DNA of 64,000 nt. It comes from Fagopyrum homotropicum (Eukaryota > Streptophyta > Magnoliopsida > Caryophyllales > Polygonaceae). Positions 19,488 to 32,166 of the stretch are shown here, piece after piece (positions within the stretch are counted from its first letter, which is position 1; each line of letters begins with the position of its first letter). Position numbers and translations under genes: made by a program. The stretch lies in contig BSWB01000005.1 in the NCBI GenBank assembly GCA_033239125.1, positions 102,175,994 through 102,239,993 of the forward strand. Reading direction: 5' to 3'. Below the pieces are notes generated by a model that was not told the origin of the DNA, did not search any database, and worked only from the letters and a program-made list of their open reading frames with translations.

Positions 19488-21213
19488 TGTTCGCTCCAAA
19501 CGGTGTGTGCAAGCTTTAAATTTATAACCCTAGACTTAAGCTTAAAACAAGGATGTGAACCCGCAGTGTACGGGTCAATCGTAGTGAAAGCAAGAAAAAT
19601 TCCAGGGGTCGATCACAGGGACTCGATGAAACAAAGTCAATACGGTATGCTATGTCAATTCTAACCACAAGAGCAATTAACACAATCAAAGATGAATAAG
19701 AAGTCAATAAAGCAAGCATGCAATTCTAGGGATTAAAGCATCTAGTTGTGGTTCCAACTCAAGATCTATAGATAAGCGGACAAAGTTGAGATTTTTGCGT
19801 GGGGAAGGCGTTACTAAGTGGAGTAGATCACCGGGTAAGTCTCACTACACACTAATCCTGAACCGTAACTCCTATTACCGGGTAAGTCTCAAGGAATCAA
19901 GATAAAGAACTATAACCTCAAACTAACACACCATCTAAGGGAAAAGAATCAACCTTTACCGGGTAAGTCTCAGGCTAACTCACGAAGATGGGATGGAAGC
20001 ACACTCAAACCCCAATAAAGGATAAACCTTTATTACCTACACTTATGATCGTTGGTACACAAACTAAGGAATTACCGGGTAAGTCTCATCCTAAGCTTGC
20101 TTTGAACCAGGAAGGTGTAATAAGAATAGGATTTGGCAAACTCTAACACTTAACTCTCAGTTACGGATCAAATAAGTCACCTCGGTCAGAAGAATTCCAC
20201 CCCGGCCGAGATGTTCATCAACCGAACGAGATGCTTAGGGTTAAGGTTAAAGACTCGAACTTTCAGGATCCTACTGGAATCTAAGATTATTCTATCATTG
20301 TTTTTCCCACAACCTTCAGCCAATCACCCTAGAATCACACAAGGAAATTAGCCACTCATCATCATAATGAAAGTATTAAATATAAGGGAAGAAGGTGAAT
20401 ATTTGAACAAAGAAGAATTTAATGAAAAGACTTCAATAACTGAATCAAATATCACAACAAAGCGTTCTTTGGATAATAATCCAACAAGACAAGACAACAA
20501 TTGAGGGAATTGAAGACAATCTTACAAAACCCTTCAATAAAGCTATAAAAGCTATGAACTTCAATCTTCCTTCAACCTTCAAAAAGGTTCTTCAAATCTC
20601 CCAACTTGGAGTAGGCTGCTGCTGCGTATTTTTCGGTGTAAGCGGGCTCTTGGAATTGTGGAAATCCAACCCTTTTTATAGGAAAATAACCCTCCAAAGA
20701 TAATAAATCTTAGAAAGATATTCTCCCATAAATATAGGTAAAATATATGATTCTGCATATCTCCTTCCTTCCAGGAGCCAAGCCCAAAAATATAAGATCA
20801 CTTTCCAAATTTAAAAGATCTCCTCCAAGAATAAAATATTCTCGCCGCGTCCTAGGTGTTCGCCTCGGTCGAGTCGGCGTCTCAGAATCACCTCGGTCGA
20901 GGTGAACCTCTGGTCAACCGAGGTGACTCACAACTGAATGTGAAATCTCTCAAAACTGGTCCAAAGTAAATCTTTAATCCATGGCTATGCTTCCTAGATG
21001 TAGCTCCAAATGACTAATGACTCCTTTTGCTCCTTTTTGATGCAAAACGTACCATATTACCTGCAATTACAACGAAACTAGGTGTAGACCTCGATTCTCG
21101 CAAAGGTAGATGAAATGGTAATAGAATCACATATTATACATACAAACATGCAGATTATTGAAGATAAAACGTCTAAACAAACCCCAAAATATAGACTATA
21201 ATTCATGCTATCA
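19488..21213 (-). repeat. Athila LTR shared between the full unit and the truncated tandem unit
   Basis: It acts as 5-prime LTR for 14842-19395, but on its right it is followed by polypurine tract and env-side sequence, so it is also the 3-prime LTR of the truncated unit 21214-26320. Confidence 0.92.
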
Positions 21214-22695
21214 AAATACCCCATACTTAGCCCTTGCTTGTCCCCAAGCAAGTTCCTCATATAAAAGACAAGATAGAATGGATTATAAGTCAATAAAATC
21301 AATGAAAAAGTCCTTCAAAAACATTTTATGGTGTGCAACTATCATAGATCACTCTAAGAGAATACTTCCTGGAATTTAGAAACTCAATATGCTCAAAACA
21401 TTTTATAAATATTGGAAAGTTGTTCATCTTTGCACAAAATCATAGAATGCATAATAAATCATAATCATCGAAATTAATCATGTATAATCCAGTTTAAACC
21501 GCTAAGTCAATCAACAAGCTCAAGGTCTCAAGGGCTTCCCAAAAGAAAAGGTCAAGAAACGTGTGGGGTAAGGATGTATGTAAGGTAATGTGGTGCTAGA
21601 ATCCGGGAAAAGGATGAACTTCACTTTCACTTTGACTTGCAACACCTTCCACCAATAAGCTTTGCTTATTTCACACTTTTTCTCTTTTTACTTTACTTTT
21701 TGGGATGCATGGACAGAGGTGCACAATAACCGAAGCCTAGGAAATCTGCAATCATCAATTTCTCGAGATGCATCAAACCCTTGATGCACATACCATGACC
21801 CGTTAGGAATATCGCTCAATCCGACTTTGGCAAGACACAAACACCCGGCTATGTGAATGGTGCCGAGTTACTCATCTTCATGATTGACTTCCCCAAACCT
21901 ATTATTGCTTTCTAACACTTTCACTTTCAGCCACTTCTCAACTTTAACTCCACTTGCTTTCACCACTTTGCTTGCTTCCAAATTCCCGGATAGGTAAAGG
22001 GAGGCAAAATGTATATGAGGGGCTAAGCATGATCAAGAAGAAGAAGAAGAAGAGAATGAATTGCCTTGGTCTTTCCAAGAAGAATGTGAGAGAACTTGAC
22101 CTGCGGTGTCAACCTTCAAATTCAACATAATTTGGATAAAGATAAAGTATTAAACATGCCAATAATTTCAAACAAAGCATTTAGCAACTTAAACATATTA
22201 TAAAACCTTTCAAACACATAAAGAATTTAAAACCAGTCAGTAAACAAGATCTTCACTGAGGTCATATCCAGATAAGTAACAAAAATTCGTTTTCGAAAAC
22301 TCTCAGTTAACACACCTCGGTCGAGGTGTTCTTGGTTCAACCGAGGTGAAACACCTCGTTCGGCCAGAATCTCCCCGGTCGAGGTCAATAATTTTTTTTT
22401 TTTAAAACCATTTTTTTTTTCAGTTTCGACGTTTTTCTCAATCAAATAACCTGTAGGTATGCATGTAATATCAGATAATCATATAAAGGCAAATGAAGCA
22501 TGAATACGAAAATATCCGATAAATAAGATACATCAAAGGTATCAAATACATCAAAGGTAGCCACATAGTCAAATAACAAACACCCCATACTTGAGACACA
22601 CTGTCCCAGTGGGTATAATAAAAGTCTAAACAAGAGAACTCACCGGATAAAAGCCGAACTGCATAAAAAATATAATAATAAAATCCTGCAGCTCC

Positions 22696-24105
22696 TCAGT
22701 AGTCTCGATCCGGTGGTGGTGGTGGTATGTAGGGATACTGAGTCGGATCATAAGGATGTCCCATGATATGCTCAAACTGCAGCTGAGCCATCATGTGCTG
22801 ATGATGCTGCCGCTCCTGCATCTCGCGGATATCCAGCGAAAGTGCAGCATATGAGTCGATAACCTGATCCGTCAGGTCATCGATCCGTCGGTGTGCAGCT
22901 CTATCCCTCACTCCACGCCTCCTGCGTCTAGCAGGTCTGACTGGAGAAGTCTCAGCTGGTGCCGGCTCAGTGTCCTCCTCGTCATCATCCAAATCAATAA
23001 TAGGTGGTGCGCTCGTCCCAGCTGTATCTGTACCTGTGTCCATCGGGACGCCACCTCCTCTCTCGTCTACTGTATCATCATCATTGTCGTCCTCATCCTC
23101 AGCCTCCTCCTCAGCCTCAGCAGGGGCAGCTGCTCCCTCTCTGTAATCCTCCATAAGTGGACCCCAAGCGGTCTGCTAGAAATGTGGATCAAAGACAGAG
23201 AACTGTGCAGACCATCTGATACCCTGAGGTGCAGTCAGCTCCCACGGCATAGCGACGTAGGGTGTAGTCAGTCCTCGGGGAACCAGAATCCTCCGAGTAA
23301 TCATCTCCTGTAGTCTGAGCGGCTTGGCAGCCGCCACCATAGTACACCTACTCAGATCCATATCCTGATACCTAGCGATATGGGTCACTATCCCTCCGCA
23401 GCATATATCTCCCTTCCCTTTGGCCTTGATCCTGTGCAGATCCTCTGCCAACATCAAGCCAAAGTCAGGGTATCCTCCTGTGACCATGCAGTACAAAGCA
23501 AAGAGCTCCCCCTGTCGGACCTTCTGGGGCGTCTCAGTACGCGCCAGAAGCGTCTCGCTGAAGATCCTGTGTGTCAATCGAAAGGCTAGATGATAGATAA
23601 GCTTCGCCCTGGAATCACCAGGACGCCACCTATCTGCATGCTCTGTAATGTGGGCGATCTGACCCCAGAACTCTCTAGCTACAGCTCGGGTCGGGAAGTC
23701 TACAGCAGTGGGGGCAGGGAAGCCAAAAATGTCTCTCCAATGGTCTAGAGGTACTATGTAGTTCCGGTTCATCAACCGGTACTTCACGGCCCTCTCTGTG
23801 GGGAGGTAAGTGAAGGAGCTGACAAACTCGAGGGTCGGCTCAAGGTAGGCTGGGGCTCGGATCTCAGTAAACTGATCCAGCCCGACGGTGGTGATCATCC
23901 TCCTAAGATCTCCATCAACATGGAGACAGTCAAAGGCAGAAATGTCCAGAAATCTAGGAGCGATGACTGGACGGCTAGCAATGTGATCATAATCTACCCG
24001 GTGTCTCTCGTGGATCACCGGGATAGAAGGTCGGGATGAGGAAGAAGAAGGGGAAGGAGAGGATCTATTTCTAAGGGCTAACAATCTGTCAGAACTCATC
24101 TTCAA
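22696..24105 (-). pseudogene. Athila env-like ORF, second copy, same in-frame stop
   Basis: Near-identical to 12641-14050, with the same TAG (23176-23178) between the globular N-terminal part and the acidic/Pro-rich C-terminal part. Sharing the stop shows that the two units descend from one already mutated copy. A few residues differ (for example DNDDD for DDDDD in the acidic run). Confidence 0.85.
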
Positions 24106-24896
24106 ACAGCACTGTCAGACTACCTCGGTCGACTGACAAACTCCAAGAATCACCTCGACCGAGGTGCAGGTCGACTGGACCGAGGCGAAGACAGTCGCGA
24201 TTTCAACTCTCTGAATTTCAGTTCTTTTCCCCCAAAAATCACTACCGATGCTTCCTACGGGGTACTTAAGATTTTCCTCAACAGAATCAAGGGCAACCAA
24301 AGCCCAAATTGCAGTAAACGAACGAGTTTAGGGATTCGATCGTTTTTACCTCTTTCCGGCCGAGTTGCTTGAATTTCTTGCAGATCTGTAGATGCAATCG
24401 ATTCCTCTATCCTTCAATCTCGGTTTGGAAGCAAAAAACGTCGAAAACGAGCAAGAATCGCGAGTGAGCGAAATGGATTTGTCGCCGCGGTCGAGGTAGG
24501 TAAAAAATGTGAAAAGTAATTTTCCCCCTTTTTATACTGTTACTGGATCTGCTGTCACCTCGGTCGAGATGGTCTCGACTGGACCGAGGTGATACGGACC
24601 GATGCGGTTCTGCAGAAACCCTAGTCGCCTCGGTTGCTCAAGAATCAACTCGGTCGAGGTGCTCTGACAGTGACCGAGGTCCTTCTGTCTTCTCAGAATC
24701 TCGAACTTCTGTCCTTCCAGTTGTGCTCCTCCTTAGATATTCCCTGTTGTCTGTCCAGAACGCCAAAAACAAAGCAAAGCAAAGCAAAAACAAAAACTAT
24801 CTAAGCTAGACTAGAAAACGGGAAAAGAAAACAATACCTTGGGTTGCCTCCCAAGAAGCGCTTGATTTAAGGTCGCTAGCTGGACCATAATGCGTC

Positions 24897-26320
24897 TCAA
24901 ATGAGGTGGGAGGTGCCCTCACCCCATACTTCACCTCCATCGTGGGGTGAAGTAAGTAGATCCATCAAACGCTCCAAGACGTGTAAGTGCTCGTCGGGGA
25001 ATGAATCGTCTATGGGTGGGCTATCCGTCTCGCGGGAGGATTCCGGTAGCCGGCTGAGGTGATCCGCAACTGAATTCTCGGATCCCTTCTTATCGCGGAT
25101 CTCTAGGTCAAACTCTTGAAGTAAGAGAATCCATCGAATAAGGCGCGGCTTTGCATCTTTCTTAGCCAACAAGTAACGAATGGCTGCATGGTCGGTGTAG
25201 ACAATGACTTTCGCCCCTACTAGATAGGAACGAAACTTCTCGAAAGCATATACAACCGCCAATAACTCTTTCTCGGTGGTAGCGTAGTTGCGTTGTGCTT
25301 CATCTAACGTCTTGCTAGCATAATAAATGGCGGTGGTCCGTCCATCTTTCTTCTGTCCGAGCACCGCTCCTACGGCTACATCACTAGCATCACACATGAC
25401 CTCAAAGGGCAAGGTCCAATCAGGAGGCTGGATAATGGGAGCGGAGATCAATGCTTCCTTAATCCTGTAAAAAGCATCAAGACACTCCTGCGAAAACTCA
25501 AAAACAACATCTTTATTCAAGAGGTTAGTTAGAGGTTTAGAAATCTTAGAGAAGTCCTTGATGAATCTCCTGTAGAAACCTGCATGCCCGAGAAAACTCC
25601 TCACACCTTTAACAGAACAAGGAGGAGGGAGTTTCTCAATAGTCTCGATCTTATCTCGATCAACTTCAATACCTCGATTAGAAACGAGGTGTCCTAGCAC
25701 AATTCCTTCATTAACCATAAAATGACACTTCTCCCAATTCAAAACAAGGTTAGTGTCTTCACATCTTTTAAGTACTAGAGAAAGGTTAGATAGGCAATCA
25801 TCAAAAGAGGAACCATATACAGAAAAATCATCCATGAATACCTCCATGATCTCCTCTATGTACTCGGAAAAGATAGCCATCATGCATCGCTGGAAGGTAG
25901 TGGGTGCATTGCACAATCCAAATGGCATCCTCCGATAGGCAAACGTCCCCCAAGGACAAGTGAAAGTGGTCTTCTCCTGATCATCCGGATGGATAGGAAT
26001 CTGGAAGAATCCACTATAGCCGTCCAAGTAGCAAAAGTGTGAATGTTGGGCCAACCGTTCGAGCATTTGATCAATGAAAGGAAGCGGAAAATGATCTTTC
26101 CGAGTCGCCGTGTTCAGCTTCCTATAATCGATGCAAACTCTCCAACCCGTAACAGTCCTTGTTGGGATCAACTCGTTGTTCTTATTCGTCACAACGGTCA
26201 TCCCTCCTTTCTTCGGAACGACATGCACCGGGCTAACCCACTTGCTGTCCGAGATAGGATAAATAATACCTGCATCCAACAACTTAAGAACTTCCTTCTT
26301 CACAACCTCTTTCATGATCG
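24897..26320 (-). pseudogene. Athila RT-RNase H fragment, 5-prime truncated
   Basis: 472 open codons from an internal Met at 26315 to the stop at 24897. RT and RNase H motifs are complete (FMDDFSVYG, MCDASDVAVGAV, VYTDHAAIRYLL) and the integrase-less tail is the same as in the full unit. The start is not a natural one: gag, protease and the first RT residues have been lost at 26320. Confidence 0.9.
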
Positions 26321-27555
26321 TTTTGATGGATTGTTGATTCTAAGCTTGAGGTGTTGGTTATCTTGTGAGGTTGTTATAAGGCTTTAAGTTATATGGTTGA
26401 TCTTGTGAGCGTTTTGAGGCTCGAGGTGGGTTGTATGATCTTGTGGGATTTTGGAGTTTAGGTTTGGCTTATCCTAGTTGCGTTGTGAGTTATGATCTTG
26501 TGATATCCGAGGGTTTAGAAGTCTTAGGACTTTTAGCTTGTGTTGAGTGTGATGTGAGCATGAGGGATTTTAGGATGCGGTCCTAGATTTGAGAGTCAAA
26601 TGGTCTTGCGTAGATCATTTGTATAGAAGTCTAAGACTTCTATTGTGAGCGGGTTGTTGTTGATATAGTTATCTTCTTGTGAGCAGGTTACGAGCTTCCT
26701 TCCTAAGGAAGCGAGAGTGTTGTGAGTTGAGTGTGGTGACGAGGTAAGTTTCTGGACTTACTTAGCTCGTATTCCTTGTATTAGCATTGATGTGTGTTTG
26801 GCGGTGTGTGATTATTCTTTCTTGTTATAACAACTAAACTGGAAATAGGATTACCGACCTTTATATATTATTTGGCCCAAGTGTATGATAACGGGCGGTG
26901 ACAACTTGCCTAGCTCCCGCGAGAGCTAGGATGTTCTTGGCGACTAGCTCGTGCTGGTTAGACAGTCGGAGGCATCCGTACCATTCCACGCCGGTAAGTA
27001 GGGACCGAGGCGGGACCACGGTGGTCTCGTGTCACAAACCTAACTTGAATTAGAACGGGATACGACCAAATAATAACAAAGATAATAAACGGGATTGGTG
27101 TGCTTTTATGTATGTTGTATGCTTTTGATGAGATTACTTGTGTATGTGCCTTTCCCATTAATTCTAATGCTTCGAATATGAGCTAACGGTTTTATACCGA
27201 TTTTTGTAGATTGCCTTGCAGGTTAGGAATGCGGCCGAGAGATTCGAAAGAGTGGGCAGCCGGGGTCCGTACATTTTAGGGAGGGTTTTTGGGTGGAGTC
27301 GTGTTGGAGTATTGTATGTTTTGTATTTTTGAATGCCGTGTGTTTGGCGTTCGGTTTTTGTGTTGTATCTCGGCTGAAGTCTTTTATTGTTTTCCTTCGG
27401 GTTTCTTATCATTTGCATTAAAAGGAATTTTGGTTTTGCCTTTATTTGTGCCATGTTGGAAAGGTCCGGTGAAATTGTTGTCAAGCTAAGGGTCGGGACC
27501 CATTGTGAGGTCCCAACCCATAGCATCCCGAGTCCCGCGGATTTGGGGTGTTACA
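26321..27555 (+). repeat. Right part of a Tekay-like LTR
   Basis: It ends in CGGATTTGGGGTGTTACA, like the LTR ends at 31177 (reversed), 35324 and 42302. It also shares ATGATAACGGGCGGTGACA, ACCATTCCACGCCGGTAA and GTAAGTTTCTGGACTTACTTAGC with the LARD LTR family. No primer-binding site follows, since CAAAATTTG comes next, so this is a solo LTR or a 3-prime LTR whose rest is gone. The left half is probably 8170-9433. Confidence 0.7.
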
Positions 27556-27759
27556 CAAAATTTGTTTATCAACATTGGTCAGGATTTTTGTAACTGATTT
27601 GATCGTAATCTATATATATATATATGCTTTTTTAAAAGCAGTTTATACGAACTGAAAATATATATGGTTTGGTATTATTATTTATTTTTTATTATATATA
27701 TAATATAATTTACGGTATATTTTTTGGATCTCCCAATTTAGTTGTTAAATATCGATTTA

Positions 27760-27805
<46 letters not shown>

Positions 27806-28380
27806 TTACAATTATTTGAATAAAAATAATTCTACTATATTTTTTATATTGCTATAGATAAATTATCATATAAAAATAAAATTGTTTCAAGTTCGCAAGC
27901 GAGACCCAAATATATGTAGATGGCTAGTTTTTTAAATTGTTTAAAATGAATTGTTTTGTAAATTATCTGAGCATTCTTTAATAACCATACATTCTTAACA
28001 CTTAATTTAATAGTGGAATGTTGATGAATTAAGAAAACTCAATGTTTAGCTAGTGAGATATTGTTGAAAAGACGTTAAGGTTATCTGGGAGATAATCTAG
28101 TGTTAGTAAAATGAAATATAAGTGAATGCATAAACAGTCATCTTTTGAAGGTATAAAGTTTCCTCGTGCATTTGTTCCAAAATGTCTTTTCATGAAAAGG
28201 AACATTACAACAATATATTTTCTACACTATGAAATTTCTAATAAAGATAAGTTCACACCACATTCAAAAGTATCATACAATCACCAATGCTTTGGGTCGT
28301 CACTCCTCTCATTCCCATCTTTATACCTCATAGTTCCTGACATATTAAAAAAACACATAAGTAACTTGTTAATGCTTGCA
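27556..28380. other. AT-rich Helitron sequence between helicase and RPA
   Basis: No convincing coding frame on either strand. It contains an (AT)14 run at 27774-27801 and other TA-rich words. By position it is the 3-prime untranslated or intron sequence downstream of the helicase. Confidence 0.5.
27774..27801. repeat. (AT)n microsatellite
   Basis: Fourteen perfect AT dinucleotides, flanked by further interrupted TA tracts from about 27610 to 27850. Confidence 0.95.
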
Positions 28381-30018
28381 TTATATTGAATGAAACACAT
28401 AAGTAGATTTGCCCTGGCCATCACATATCAGAACCTTTAGCCCATTTTTGCTCGTTACTCTAGAAAACGCCACATACAATTGACCATGTGTGAACATAGG
28501 CTTGGGAAGATATAACCCAACTCTAGATAATGATTGACCTTGACTCTTATTAATAGTCATAGCAAAGCATACAAAAACAGGAAATTGTCTCCTTTGAAAG
28601 CGGAATGGATATCGTGAGTCTGCATGAGTCATCACCATGCGGGGTATGATTACAATGTCTCCTGTATTACTTCCAGAAATTATCTTAGCTTCAATAAGAT
28701 GATCCATAAGACGGATAACAATCAACCTGGTTCCATTACAAAGACCTCCATATTTATTAATGTTCCGAAGAAGCATGATGGGAACCCCAACTTTGATTTT
28801 CAAAGAATGGTTTGGAATACCACAGACCGTATCCCATTAAGAAAATCAACAGAATGAACAATAATATTATCAAAACTCGTTTTGTCAGAGCTACAAATAT
28901 TGTCTGAACTAAGATACTCAATATAATCTCCGGGTAGTAGGGATAGCATATATTCGTTCAACTTATCAATAACCTCCAATGTAGGAGCGAGTATAGCCCT
29001 CTCTTGAAAATATTTGGATGGATCATTAATGGATGTAATAGATGGATATGTAGAACTACATATCACCTGAATAACATCATTAAAGTCGTTGCAACTTCAA
29101 AGAATATCTTCAGACAATTGTATTTTAGCTTCACCATCATTTCGGCCACCTTCGATCACGTCTCCTACACGAAGAATCCAGTCACTAAAATCTTTGGCTT
29201 GCGATACTTCAAATGGAGTTGTACCACTTGTATCCTCATATTCTTAGTAAGACGTAGAACCTTGCAGTGTGTCCATAAATAAGATGAATTTATGGCTGAG
29301 TGGACTATATCCTGACGTGAACCCTTAGGAACTACCGGTAAAATCTGCCTAAAATCACCGCCAAAAACGACAACTTTACCACCAAAAAGCATGTTGGCGT
29401 TATTCTGATTGGAATGCTTCAAAATATCGCGCATGGTTATATCAAGTGCTTGAAATGCATACTTGTTTATCATAGGCGCCTCGTCCCATATAATGAGCTT
29501 TGCTTTTGAAATCAAACCAGCCAATTCCGAACCTGGAAGTATATGACACATTGAGTTTTCATGAATTTCAATCGGTATGGCAAACCTTGAATGGGCAGTT
29601 CTACCACCCGGCATTAGTAATGCTGCTATACTGCTGGACGCTACAGTTAACACTATATCACCTCTAGATCGGATCCCAGCGGAAATAGACCTCCATATAA
29701 ATGTTTTGCCAGTCCCACCATATCCGTACAAGAAGAAAACTCCACCTTTGTCGTAATTAACAGCATCAACAATTTCTGTATATATACCAAGTTGTTCGGG
29801 GGTGAGACTTCCAATTAACTTCTCGTGCTCCAACTTCAGTGATTTACGATCATACCGAAGTTCGTCTCTAATAAACTTGTTTAAACCGTCAGATATGAGG
29901 GTAGAATCAACAACGGACATTGGATGAAACTCCTTTAGATTGCTGCCATTTGTCTGTAGGAGTTTTTCAAGTTCAGCAAGAGCAAGGTTACGCAATTCTT
30001 GTTCTTCAAGACGTAAAT
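28381..30018 (-). pseudogene. Helitron PIF1-type helicase, main exon (frameshifted)
   Basis: The exon opens at a CAG acceptor (30021-30019) with LRLEEQELRNLALAELEKLL. Motifs in order: GYGGTGKT (Walker A), ASSSIAALLMPGGRTAHSRF, IIWDEAPM (Walker B), GGDFRQILPVV, LTKNMR, then KVGVPIMLLRNI, CNGTRL, CFAMTINKSQGQSL and QLYVAFSRVTS near the C-terminus. It unwinds DNA 5-prime to 3-prime during rolling-circle transposition. Breaks: a frameshift near 29243 (before DTSGTTPFE), a TGA near 29098 and a frameshift near 28830 (before GIPNHSLKIKV). The stop is at 28381. All catalytic motifs survive, so decay is limited to a few lesions. Confidence 0.93.
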
Positions 30019-30593
30019 CTGTATTCAATTAAATTAATTAAGACAATTTATATATGTATATATAAACATTATGTATGTATATAATGTTCAAGTCAAATAT
30101 CATAATGTATAGTGGACACTGTATACCCTCGTTATAAGAATCTTATATTTATATTGAATAAAACACATAAACTTTAATGTAGAGAATCCATCATAAGTCA
30201 TAATTGTGTTTATTGATATTATAAAACTATAAATATGGTGGTGAATGAGAATTTTTTTTTATTTCACTGATTTTCTTTAGGAAAACTATGACAATCCTTA
30301 ATGTGGAGGCTTTTGTTATCTCTAGATATGCTTCAACGGAAGAGAGAAAATGCAAGCCCTTTAATCCATTGTTTAGAGAAACATATGCTGTTGATTTTCT
30401 TGATAAAGGCCTTCATGATAAGGTACTTTTTCTGAGCTGACATCCTACCCTTACTATTTTTGTTTTCCGCTTCACATTGCATATGCTATTCCATTACTTT
30501 TATTTACCATATAAATTATGTATTAAAATGTATATTAAGCTAATCATAAGGGATACAATATATTTCTGAATAACATATATATAGTAAAATAAC
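30019..30593 (-). other. Helitron helicase intron carrying an antisense captured exon
   Basis: The intron runs from donor CCAG|GTTATT (exon end 30594) to acceptor ATACAG|AT (exon start 30018). Splicing gives ILRNPDLRLEEQELRN, a continuous Helitron reading. It contains the plus-strand exon at 30281-30422. Confidence 0.85.
30281..30422 (+). pseudogene. Captured exon of an oxysterol-binding-protein-related (ORP) gene
   Basis: A plus-strand exon-like segment preceded by TTTCTTTAG and followed by GTACTTTTT, both good plant splice signals. Between them one frame is fully open for 47 codons and includes LNVEAFVISRYASTEERK and CKPFNPLFRETYAVDF. Plant ORPs have a very similar stretch in their lipid-binding domain, with a conserved CKPFNPLLGETYE-type core. 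Here LG of that core is changed to FR. ORPs move sterols and phosphoinositides between membranes. The segment is antisense within a Helitron helicase intron, the usual picture of host-gene capture by Helitrons. It is one exon only and would not make a functional protein. Confidence 0.75.
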
Positions 30594-31176
30594 CTGGATT
30601 TCGTAGGATTCTTCGTTGATTAGCTTGAATATCATCTGACACAGATACCACACTGTTCCAAACGAATAGTGGATTACTAATGCTGCCGCTCAATAACAAC
30701 ATTGTAAACAACTTTTTGAGGTTACTTGCTGGAGCCCATTTGCTTAAATCTTCAATTGCTTGTATATATTCTCTTGCGTCATCTAGAAGTTTCAAAGCAA
30801 AACACGCTTCTTTGAAAGTCTCATACACGGTACCAGAAATTGTTCTTAGATCTGAATATGATATATATCCTTTTACATGGTTTAGCAAAACCCGTAGGTA
30901 ATACTTCTCACCAGAACCCGGGGATGCATTGTATATCCGACCAATTGAGGCTTTTCCTTTTCTTTTGGTCCATTCCATGTCTCGATCATTCCATACAAAA
31001 CTTTTTGGAAATTCATTGTAACACAATTCTCTAGCTTCCGGGTAAATCTTATTTATATCCATCCAAGCCAAGAACATGGTGCGTTCGAGTCCAGGTCTAT
31101 CGAGTATGTCATCAACAATATCATCATCCTCGAACATAATAGATTGCTCATTTGGTAAATGGAAGTTTAACCTTAT
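30594..31176 (-). pseudogene. Helitron helicase N-terminal region (exon continuing across a Tekay insertion)
   Basis: Reads NFHLPNEQSIMFEDDD, IYPEARELCYNEFPKSFVW, NASPGSGEKYYLRVLLNHVK, TFKEACFALKLLDDAREY and LFTMLLLSGSISNP: the region between the Rep and PIF1 cores of plant Helitron proteins. The exon actually begins at 49924; the Tekay element (31177-49849) splits it within a codon run VIRLNFHLP. No stop is seen here. Donor at 30593-30592. Confidence 0.92.
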
Positions 31177-32166
31177 TGTAACACCCCAAATCCGCGGGAC
31201 TCCGGATGCTACATTGGGCTAGGATCTCACAGTGGATCCTGACCCTAGCTTGACAACAAGTTCACTGGACCTTACAACATGGCATTGACAGATATAAAAC
31301 AAATACATAAAACTGTATAAACTGTACAACCAAAGGTAAACAACATCATAGCCGAGTATATATAAAACAACATCCTCACACAAGAGGTACAAAAGATCAT
31401 CCTCACGCCGGAGGGGAATACAACAACCCCAAACCAACCACCTAATGTACGAGAGTCCTCGGCCTGTCACCCTGCCAGATCACCCAACAACGCCTATCCT
31501 ACAAACATCTACAACACGGTATGAAACCGTTAGCTAACTATACATATATGAGGTAATGCATAAGCACAAGCACTATCATGAATGATAAACACATCAGCAT
31601 GCTTCACACATTTACCCATTTATTATCTTTATATAATAGTCATTCACTCAAATCGCGTATATATAGATAGATGAAACTATGTGACACGAGGACCGTATCA
31701 TCCCCGCCTCTGAGTGCTATGTCCAACTGTACGCGTATCGGTCACACAATCCGTGTATCCTATGGGAGTGGATTGCGCCCTTCATGTAAACCAGTCTGGC
31801 ATGACGTCAAAGAACCTCCCAGACTCCATGGCAGGATGAAAGGGAAAGGTTATCACAGCCACGCAACGGGTCAGTCAATATAAACGATATCTCATGCTAT
31901 CATAGCAAACGTGTAACACACATCACTCATGCAAACACCCAATATAATGATGGTAGCTAAGTAAGTCCTACGGACTTACCTCAACCTCGTACAATCACAA
32001 CCACGATCAACCTCCAATCCTGAGAGGGACATTGCCTAATAACAAGGCATAAAGAGATATCAATACTCCTATCAATAAAAAAAAGGTCACACCTAGACCC
32101 AAGGGATCCATAAGGATCATACTCAATCTATAAGCTTCACAACCAACTAAACCTCAATATCTCAAC
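31177..32166 (-). repeat. Tekay 3-prime LTR, first part
   Basis: Matches 47723-48725 with scattered substitutions and small indels. The LARD insertion at 32167 cuts it; it resumes after the TCAAC duplication. Confidence 0.92.

Larger units (their letters stand above)
9434..21213 (-). mobile_element. Athila-type Ty3 retrotransposon with env-like ORF, no integrase (Athila-1)
   Basis: LTRs at 9434-11158 and 19488-21213 (about 1,725 bp, TGTTCG...TATCA on the plus strand) enclose a primer-binding site, one long gag-pol frame, an env-like frame and a 1.4-kb 3-prime untranslated stretch. The LTRs differ at only about five to ten places by eye, so insertion is recent. Order, DLGASVS protease, the TGGCGCCGTTGCC primer site and the extra 3-prime ORF point to the Athila clade. 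Integrase is missing. The 5 bp before 9434 are GTTGG; no matching copy follows 21213 because internal sequence, not flanking DNA, continues there (see 21214-26320). Confidence 0.92.
21214..26320 (-). mobile_element. Truncated second Athila unit in tandem (5-prime part missing)
   Basis: Colinear with 11159-16265 at an offset of 10,055 bp and only slightly diverged: a handful of substitutions, four amino acids in 472 codons of RT-RNase H. It carries the 3-prime half of pol, the pol-env spacer, the env-like ORF and the 3-prime untranslated stretch. Similarity stops at 26320 (after TTCATGATCG), inside RT. No LTR, gag or protease follows. The arrangement is internal(partial)-LTR-internal-LTR. Confidence 0.92.
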
